42,505 nucleotides of DNA from Fidelibacterota bacterium (GTDB lineage Bacteria > Fidelibacterota > UBA2242): contig JADHWC010000011.1 of NCBI GenBank assembly GCA_016783665.1, forward strand, positions 1 to 42,505. Direction: 5' to 3'. Position numbers and translations under genes: made by a program. Positions within the stretch are counted from its first letter, which is position 1; every line of letters begins with the position of its first letter. Below, in pieces: positions 37,353-42,505 of the stretch. The notes beneath the pieces were generated by a model, which saw only the letters and a program-made list of their open reading frames with translations, did no database searches and was not told the DNA's origin.

Positions 37353-37955
37353 ATGAAGAATCTCATAAGAAACTTAGGTCACGAAAGTCTTTGGGTAAGA
37401 ACAGGGTATGCTTTCATGTTTTTCTTTGCATTCCTATCTCTTGCCTAAGCTTTCGGCTTTCTCTTTCTACCAGAAGGCATTATGAAGGAGTTCCCCTCAC
37501 CCTCTCTTATGGTATTCGAAGAAAAAGAATCTTTCCTTTCTTCCTTCATTAAGACCTTAGTTTACAATTTGTTCGTAATGGGTATGATAGTAGGGATAAA
37601 TCATTTTAGAGTTCGCTCACTCACTCTTGGTTATTTCCCACTATACGCCAATACTGTAATGATAGCGCTATTTGCCGGGACAAACTCTTTTAGTGGGGGT
37701 GTATCAGCCTACACCTTGGAAGGGTGGCTATTGTTCTTGCAAATAGGATTCCTGGAGTTTTCAGCTTACATTTTTGCATGTGTTGCTACGGTAAATTTAG
37801 CCATGTTTCATGCTGGGAGATGGCGTGGTGAAAAGTTCAAGAAAACACGAGATTTTAAGCAAATTAAGCTATCAAAACACGAACTTCTACTTTTATTGGT
37901 AACTTTTGGACTATTAACTGTTGCAGCACTTAACGAGTGGAGGCATATTAGTTGA
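37353..37955 (+). pseudogene. SpoIIM-like membrane protein gene with in-frame stop
   Basis: ATG at 37353 follows AGGTGG by nine bases and opens MKNLIRNLGHESLWVRTGYA, then a membrane segment interrupted by TAA at 37446-37448 (codon 32). The frame continues without further stops to 37955; the track lists only its 157-residue second part from ATG 37482. If read through, the product has 200 residues and about five membrane segments. FIKTLVYNLFVMGMIVGI, TLEGWLLFLQIGFLEFSAYI and the ensuing FACVATVNLA resemble the SpoIIM/DUF95 family. ATG 37482 has a modest AGAAGG six bases... upstream, so restart of translation is possible, which could give a shorter but functional protein. It fills the cassette nearly end to end. 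Confidence 0.6.
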
Positions 37956-37960
37956 TGAAG

Positions 37961-37981
37961 AAATCGGCCACATCGCCTAAC
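37961..37981. repeat. right arm of imperfect inverted repeat, outer arm of attC
   Basis: Begins AAATCGGCCACATC and ends GCCTAAC (37975-37981), a match to the RYYYAAC box of attC sites and complementary to the left cassette end with three mismatches in 21. Confidence 0.75.
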
Positions 37982-38056
37982 AGAGCGTATCTGACTACGT
38001 GCCTTTGGCACTTCGCCCAAATCCAGCCTAACGGCTGGCCTTCAGATACGATCGGG
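37975..38056. other. attC-like recombination site
   Basis: Starts with the RYYYAAC box GCCTAAC, a four-base spacer, then CGTATCTGA (37986-37994), which pairs perfectly with TCAGATACG (38042-38050), then a five-base spacer and G at 38056. The one-base-larger spacer on the 3' side mimics the asymmetry of real attC arms. Between the arms are two further small hairpins, GTGCC-TTT-GGCAC (37999-38011) and CCAGCC-TAAC-GGCTGG (38023-38038), as in long attC terminal structures. The 3' GTTRRRY box is missing here but is supplied by the left cassette end. Confidence 0.62.
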
Positions 38057-38077
38057 ACGATAACGTCATAAAACTTT

Positions 38078-38182
38078 GACAAGTTTAAAGACTTAGCTGA
38101 AAAAGTTTTCCCGATTTTAGCCGGGTTAGTTATAATTGTTGTTGCGTTGTCGGCAGGTGAATTGTTAATAATTCCTAGCTAA
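38078..38182 (+). pseudogene. possible C-terminal remnant of a small membrane protein
   Basis: A frame of 34 codons ending at TAA 38180-38182 reads DKFKDLAEKVFPILAGLVII and a further hydrophobic run VVALSAGELLIIPS. It has a stop at 38069-38071 upstream and no start codon between, so it looks like the tail of a broken gene with one membrane helix. It lies in DNA that would directly follow tnaA if the cassette were removed. Chance open frame is possible. Confidence 0.3.
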
Positions 38183-38306
38183 TCGAAAATAGCATTCAAG
38201 AATTATAAAGCATCTTTCACGTAATAACTCCTGTGTTTCTGATTCCGGGAAAGCGTGTCTCCCTAAACCAAAACGCCCAATATTTTCACATAAAATAAAA
38301 TTTGTG

Positions 38307-38336
38307 ACAATAAACTTGCATTTAGGGGTTTATTGT
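38307..38336. promoter_or_regulatory. 9-bp inverted repeat upstream of the cyclotransferase gene
   Basis: ACAATAAAC (38307-38315), 12 bases, GTTTATTGT (38328-38336): perfect arms in an A/T-rich setting 55 bases before the start of the next gene. An operator for a dimeric repressor or a small hairpin are both possible. Confidence 0.45.
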
Positions 38337-38391
38337 TGATATTTTTACGGCATGATTTTGGAATGGGGATAATTTTTTTGGAGGGGGTGGC

Positions 38392-38832
38392 ATGACGAAC
38401 ACCCGGCTGTATTTTGCCTATGCCGATAATATGAACGAAGAGATTGTTCGTGAGATATGTCCAGGAGTTTCTTTCGAAGGGGTTGCTGAACTCAAAAACC
38501 AGCGCCTTACATTCAACTCACAGGGCAAAATTACTATTACAGAAGATGGCACCCACTCGATATGGGGCATTGTGTGGTGTCTTTCGACGAGAGACATTCA
38601 CCTGCTTGACGAGAAAGAAGTTGAAACTCTCGGCACATTTAAGAAAGTCAGCAAACACGTCAATTTTTTAGATGGGCGCAGCGCCGAGGCGTTTTTATAT
38701 ATTACCGATGTCGGCGATCGACCGTCGTATAGCCAATCACTCATTGATTTTATTATTGAACAAGCACAATATTGGTCGCTGCCCACTTCCTACATCGGTT
38801 TCTTGGAAGAGCTTCAGGGACAATACAGCTGA
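38392..38832 (+). CDS. gamma-glutamylcyclotransferase-like (AIG2/GGCT fold) protein
   Basis: A 146-residue protein of the GGCT-like superfamily. The N-terminal nucleotide/substrate loop, commonly YFAYGSNM, reads YFAYADNMNEEIV, and the conserved WGIVWCLSTRDIHLLDEKEV matches the GVLY.LS..DL..LD..E segment with the usual acidic residues. Members cleave gamma-glutamyl compounds to 5-oxoproline; the GSN to ADN change in the loop makes the activity here uncertain. ATG at 38392 follows GGAGGGGGTGG. It is convergent with the large secreted protein gene across only five bases. Confidence 0.72.
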   Translation: MTNTRLYFAYADNMNEEIVREICPGVSFEGVAELKNQRLTFNSQGKITITEDGTHSIWGIVWCLSTRDIHLLDEKEVETLGTFKKVSKHVNFLDGRSAEAFLYITDVGDRPSYSQSLIDFIIEQAQYWSLPTSYIGFLEELQGQYS

Positions 38833-38837
38833 TTGGA

Positions 38838-41800
38838 TTATTTCACCAGAAGTACTTTTTTATGGGCGGTATAGTTGCGGGCATTCATGCGGCATAAATA
38901 CATACCTCCGGGCACAGAGACTCCATATGAGTCAGCGCCGTCCCACAGGGCCTCATAAACACCAGGGGAATGGTCACCCGACGCAATCGTTTTGATGCGT
39001 TTTCCAAGAATGTCGTAGATTGTCACATCTACGGGTCCGAATTCTGACACCTCATACCGAATAGTTGTAATGCGGTTGAACGGGTTTGGATAGTTCTGAT
39101 GGAGGATATAATTCGTTGGCGCGTATTTATCGTAATGTCTTCGATATCCGATTGTCGTAAACACAAATGGGTTTTGATCGCTGTTAGAAGCCCAGGTTTC
39201 CTTTCCACTATTATCAACAGCCACGACTTTCCAAAAATATTTCGTTTGCCGGTCCAGAGGTCTCATTGAAAAGTATGATACAATGGCGCTGTCTTCGGAA
39301 GAAAGCACGATTTCATTTGTGTTTGTTTGAAAAAGACTGTCCGTGCCGTAGAACAGAATATATTTTATTTCACTTGCCAGGTCTTTATCGGTGGTTGTCT
39401 GCCACATGAATTGAGCATCGGTTCTGACGGAATCTTCATAAAAACGAGGCGATAATAGCTGGAAATTTTTTGGCGGATTATCGTATGCGTTCACCCCAAA
39501 ATATTGAATAGTTGACCAGTCAGATTTTTTCCCGTCCGGATCTAACGCTGCAATCTGGTAGCCATAGTAAACGTCTTCTTTCAAGTGGGGCAGCTGTATG
39601 CCGGGCACACCTAAATCACTATGACTAAAGTAATGTTTCTTGGGTTTTTCTGTCAGAAAATAACGGAGGATATAATAAATGTCTCTGTCGGATTGCCCGG
39701 GATCGGGGTCGGTAGTTGGCGTCCAGCTGATTAGAGGCGTCGGTGTTTCTACAATCATTGAGTCTTTCGGGAGAAAGCCGGCGGAGACAGGAAAAGGTTG
39801 TTCTTGTATCTGATTGGTTATAAATGAATTTATGGTTGACCACGTTGAAAGCGCCCCGTGAGAATCTATTGCCCTGACGCGGTAAAACCATTTGGCGTTT
39901 TCAATAAGCTCGTCGGTAATCTGGAAATAGTTTTCACCGGCGCCGCTTGTAAATATCCTGGTTTTGCTTTCGGGAAATAAGGCGGCGTCAGAAAGTTCAA
40001 GTTGATATGAAATACTCAGGTGTAAATCAGAGAAATCGGGATCGCGAGCCGGACTCCAGCGAATTAGAGGAGTTTGAGACCTTACGGTCTCCCCATTCGA
40101 CGGCGAGAAACCGCCCGTGACGGCTTCGGGAGGATTGTTTTGAGAATTGTATATAAACCTTCGTGGTGTTTTCAAGGGTGGACTGGTAATCCGGAATTTA
40201 TCTTCGGCAAATATTCGCCAGTAATACATATGGTTGTCCTTTAATCTGCTTTTTCCGGGAATCTCATGAAGTAAAACGCTGATACCGTTTGACGGAGGCG
40301 GGGTTAATGTGTCTATCCATGTTGCTGTTTGTAACGCAGGTACACGGATGCTGATTAGTGGCGGACGAAATTTTGAAGAATTGTCAATTTCGATAATATA
40401 CGAAATAGTATCACCCGGGTCAGGGTCCCAGCCGGCTTCCCACCAGAACCCGGCTTCTGGTCCAATTTCCATTAGATCTCGCGGTAAAATCAATTTAACA
40501 GGACCCGCCGGTGGTTCGTTATATCGGTTAATCCAGAATGTGTGGATACTCGACCAGAAGGATTTGCTTTCTTCAAGATCTATCGACTGGACACGCCAGT
40601 AATATTGAGCGTTTTCGAGCAATGCAGTCTTCAGACGGATCCGGGTGTGGTTGTAGGGGCAGTCCTGTAAGATAAATTTTGTTCCGCTAAAGGAACGGTT
40701 TTGACTGATTTGAACCCGATAGCGAAGCTGGTCGGATACATCAGAATCATAAGCTGCGTGCCAGCGAATTACCGGGTGTTGCGTTTTTATAATGGCTGAA
40801 TCGGGAAAGAAACCGGACTGCGGTTGTAGGGGCGGTTTGTTTATGTTATCATCATACCGGAAGTAGGCGCTTTCATGGGTTGACACCTCTCCTCCCCAAT
40901 TATCAAAGATGCTTAGTTGAACATCATAATAGTGTCCAACAATCAGTTTACTAAGATCAATACGATGCAGCTGATAGCGAACGAGATTATTGTAGCCGAT
41001 ACTGAAATTAGACGCCAACCTGAATCTTGACAGGTCGACAAGAGTGTCCGAGAGGTGTTCGATAAATATCGGCTCTTTTGTATCATGATTTAAAATAATT
41101 ACATCGAAGGATAACCTGTCGGCTTTGTCTGGGTCATCTTCAAATTGCCAGATAATATATTGCTCGGGGCTAAGAATTTGCCCGTTCCGGGGAGAGATTA
41201 TAACAGGAACCGGAGGCGGCAGGTTTCCAAGATTAAGCGTGAACGATCCGCTCTGATTGCTGGTTTGTTTCAGACCTCCATGGTCTATTGCTGTTACTTT
41301 CCAATAATATGTCCGGTGGTTTTCGAAATCTCCCGGGGAGAGTTTTGTAAATTGTGGGGACGTTTGGGCGGTTTTGACGAGATATTTGAATGAAGGGTCG
41401 ATGGAATATTCGACAACGTACTTTGAAATGCCTTTTCCAAATTTTTCATCGGGGTCGATGGCAGGACGCCACGTTAGAGTCGGGACTTCAATTAATGTAT
41501 CCCCGCCAACGGGGGAGACTAAATCGAATTTATCAGGGATATCGTTAATTCTATTGATGTGGAATGGTTGTGCTTTGCTCCACGGAGAATATTCAACACC
41601 ATCACTCGAACGGACTCTGGCGTAGAAAGTAGAATTGTCCGGAAGGATAATCGTAACAGGTATACGGTTCTGATTGGTTTGGACAATCGACGCCGACAGC
41701 AATGTGTCTAATTGCAGATCGTTGCCGGATGAATCTCCGGTGATTTGGAAATGATAAAAAAGGTCGGATGGCGGGATTTGGAGATCGTCGGACTGTACGA

Positions 41801-42284
41801 TCGGGAAAGAAAAGTGGATACTTTCAAAAACCGGTGGCTTTTGCATACCAATTTGAGGAGCCGTCGGTGGTGTGTTCATCGTGAAAGATATTGATTCTTC
41901 AACGGACCAACCCGAATCCGGCGAAACAAGCTGAATTGAGAATAAGTATGTATTGCCGTCAAGTAAAGCGCCAAGACTGATAAAGTGAAACCGACTACCG
42001 TAATATCTATGAGCACCAGAACGCCACAGGATGGAATCCCTACTATCGGCAAGTTGAGAAATAATCATTTCCATCTGCAGATTCCCGGAGGTATCCGATA
42101 GAGACCAATGAAATTGGGGAGCATGATTTATGCATTGACGGGTATCGGACTCGCCTGAAATACCGAGATCGATTATTTCTACAGGGTTTTGGGATCTGTC
42201 TTTAGCATTAATGGTTCGGACTCCGAATGCGAGAAACAGAACCAGACAGATAATATCAATGTTTAATCGTAAATTGCGTCCCAT
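38838..42284 (-). CDS. large secreted fibronectin-III-repeat protein with type IX secretion sorting domain
   Basis: A 1148-residue secreted protein: signal peptide (IDIICLVLFLAFGVRTINA), then about eight tandem fibronectin-III-like units, each marked by a W-x5-D-x-D segment (WRPAIDPDEK, WHAAYDSDVSD, WEAGWDPDPGD, WSPARDPDFSD, WTPTTDPDPGQ, WQTTTDKDLAS) and a YYWRVxAxD strand. The C-terminal about 90 residues start HQNYPNPFNRITTIRYEV and contain VTIYDILGKRIKTI and VPGGMYLCRMNA, the FlgD-like type A sorting domain of type IX secretion. It is probably delivered to the surface or released. Binding partner unknown. The aspartates may bind calcium. Other type IX genes are not in the window. Confidence 0.88.
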   Translation of the reverse strand: MGRNLRLNIDIICLVLFLAFGVRTINAKDRSQNPVEIIDLGISGESDTRQCINHAPQFHWSLSDTSGNLQMEMIISQLADSRDSILWRSGAHRYYGSRFHFISLGALLDGNTYLFSIQLVSPDSGWSVEESISFTMNTPPTAPQIGMQKPPVFESIHFSFPIVQSDDLQIPPSDLFYHFQITGDSSGNDLQLDTLLSASIVQTNQNRIPVTIILPDNSTFYARVRSSDGVEYSPWSKAQPFHINRINDIPDKFDLVSPVGGDTLIEVPTLTWRPAIDPDEKFGKGISKYVVEYSIDPSFKYLVKTAQTSPQFTKLSPGDFENHRTYYWKVTAIDHGGLKQTSNQSGSFTLNLGNLPPPVPVIISPRNGQILSPEQYIIWQFEDDPDKADRLSFDVIILNHDTKEPIFIEHLSDTLVDLSRFRLASNFSIGYNNLVRYQLHRIDLSKLIVGHYYDVQLSIFDNWGGEVSTHESAYFRYDDNINKPPLQPQSGFFPDSAIIKTQHPVIRWHAAYDSDVSDQLRYRVQISQNRSFSGTKFILQDCPYNHTRIRLKTALLENAQYYWRVQSIDLEESKSFWSSIHTFWINRYNEPPAGPVKLILPRDLMEIGPEAGFWWEAGWDPDPGDTISYIIEIDNSSKFRPPLISIRVPALQTATWIDTLTPPPSNGISVLLHEIPGKSRLKDNHMYYWRIFAEDKFRITSPPLKTPRRFIYNSQNNPPEAVTGGFSPSNGETVRSQTPLIRWSPARDPDFSDLHLSISYQLELSDAALFPESKTRIFTSGAGENYFQITDELIENAKWFYRVRAIDSHGALSTWSTINSFITNQIQEQPFPVSAGFLPKDSMIVETPTPLISWTPTTDPDPGQSDRDIYYILRYFLTEKPKKHYFSHSDLGVPGIQLPHLKEDVYYGYQIAALDPDGKKSDWSTIQYFGVNAYDNPPKNFQLLSPRFYEDSVRTDAQFMWQTTTDKDLASEIKYILFYGTDSLFQTNTNEIVLSSEDSAIVSYFSMRPLDRQTKYFWKVVAVDNSGKETWASNSDQNPFVFTTIGYRRHYDKYAPTNYILHQNYPNPFNRITTIRYEVSEFGPVDVTIYDILGKRIKTIASGDHSPGVYEALWDGADSYGVSVPGGMYLCRMNARNYTAHKKVLLVK

Positions 42285-42455
42285 ACCCCATTAATTTAGA
42301 TAAAGGGCTGCATTTTTACATCAATTTTAGGCAAGAAATTTAGATTAAGGTAATGTAGTAATAATTGGTATAATAGACAAATAATGGTGGCTGAAATAGC
42401 GGTAATCGATTAATACTCAGCGAATTACAGAGAATTTTTATATATTAAGATAAAA
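42285..42455. other. intergenic region upstream of divergent genes
   Basis: A/T-rich sequence between the start of the fibronectin-repeat gene and the small ORF at the right edge. GGTAATG at 42349 resembles the tip of an IS1-type inverted repeat, but nothing else confirms it. Confidence 0.3.
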
Positions 42456-42505
42456 ATGGTTAAGAAAACATGTCCCAGATGTCACTCTAGACAGACAAAA
42501 AAAAC
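42456..42505 (+). CDS. N-terminus of a zinc-ribbon protein, cut by window edge
   Basis: Sixteen codons, MVKKTCPRCHSRQTKK, start at ATG 42456 and run off the window. CPRCH is half of a zinc ribbon. N-termini like this are common in IS1-type transposase subunits (InsA-like) and in other small DNA-binding proteins, so an insertion sequence may start here; the visible part is too short to decide. No clear ribosome-binding site. Confidence 0.4.
   Translation, partial: MVKKTCPRCHSRQTKK

Larger units (their letters stand above)
37315..38056 (+). mobile_element. solitary integron-type gene cassette
   Basis: About 742 bases with cassette layout: left boundary G^TTAGAC directly at the tnaA stop, a ribosome-binding site and start codon within 40 bases, one gene in the sense orientation, and an attC-like site starting 20 bases after the gene's stop. 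The left end and the outer arm of attC are complementary over 21 bases (18 matches), as expected if both formed one attC in the circular cassette before insertion. The right edge, ATCGG then G at 38056, is where a rejoined GTTAGAC box would start. The box is absent on the right side, as expected for insertion into a secondary (non-attI) site. No integrase gene is visible. A non-integron element with terminal inverted repeats is the alternative. Confidence 0.62.
38057..38391. other. non-coding stretch after the cassette
   Basis: 335 bases to the next gene. The first part carries the short palindrome AAACTT-TGAC-AAGTTT (38071-38086) and an open frame without start codon up to 38182 (separate entry). 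The second part is A/T-rich and holds the inverted repeat before the cyclotransferase gene. No RNA gene or terminator was recognised. Confidence 0.5.

Noticed and set aside
37340-37552. 70-residue ORF in the cassette listed in the ORF track
   Set aside because: It is in a different frame from the SpoIIM-like gene, starts 13 bases before the well-supported ATG, and has no recognisable sequence.
38071-38086. Palindrome AAACTT-TGAC-AAGTTT as a tnaA terminator
   Set aside because: The stem is A/T-rich and short, and no T-run follows, so termination is unlikely.

Overview
The window is the replication-origin neighbourhood of a Gram-negative bacterium, followed by about 20 kb of mixed housekeeping and accessory genes. 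Three things point to the FCB assemblage (Bacteroidota relatives such as Calditrichota, Neomarinimicrobiota or other candidate phyla): a type IX secretion-style C-terminal sorting domain with the PNPFN motif, a TonB-dependent receptor with an N-terminal carboxypeptidase-regulatory-like domain followed by a DUF4249-type lipoprotein, and SurA- and LolA-type periplasmic proteins. I cannot fix the phylum from sequence alone. Base composition looks moderately AT-rich, most strongly in dnaN, recF and the peptidyl-prolyl isomerase genes.

Positions 1-18214 form one leftward block. Read in the direction of transcription it is rpmH, rnpA, yidD, yidC, mnmE, mnmG, mfd, three parvulin/SurA-type genes, dnaN, recF, dciA, gyrB and gyrA (cut by the window edge). 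Gene junctions are very tight, and rpmH/rnpA overlap substantially. Two parS-like palindromes lie exactly at the 5' ends of mnmG and mfd. dnaA (18561) is transcribed the other way across an oriC-like gap with several TTATCAACA-type DnaA boxes. The usual dnaA-dnaN-recF-gyrB-gyrA series is therefore split. A second pair of the same boxes sits upstream of dnaN.

From 19986 to 28667: ssb with a textbook sigma-70 promoter, a TGS/uridine-kinase-like protein, a polytopic membrane protein paired with a P-loop protein of unknown role, a convergent terminator, a thioredoxin-type arsenate reductase, queG, plsX, a leftover Fis-type DNA-binding domain from a lost sigma-54 regulator, and the ComM/YifB ATPase.

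From 28721 to 35784: an outer-membrane receptor plus surface lipoprotein, an ABC-2 transporter with a LolA-like periplasmic protein, a PadR regulator and a small membrane protein. A tryptophanase-like lyase follows.

The most distinctive region starts at the stop codon of that lyase. A segment of about 742 bp (37315-38056) has the architecture of a single integron gene cassette: a left TTAGAC end, one gene with a strong ribosome-binding site, and an attC-like structured site. Its two ends are complementary over 21 bases, as expected if they once formed one attC in a circular cassette. The cassette gene, a SpoIIM-like membrane protein, carries one in-frame stop at codon 32. No integrase is present in the window.

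The window ends with a gamma-glutamylcyclotransferase-like protein, a 1148-residue fibronectin-III repeat protein with a sorting domain, and the first codons of a zinc-ribbon protein.
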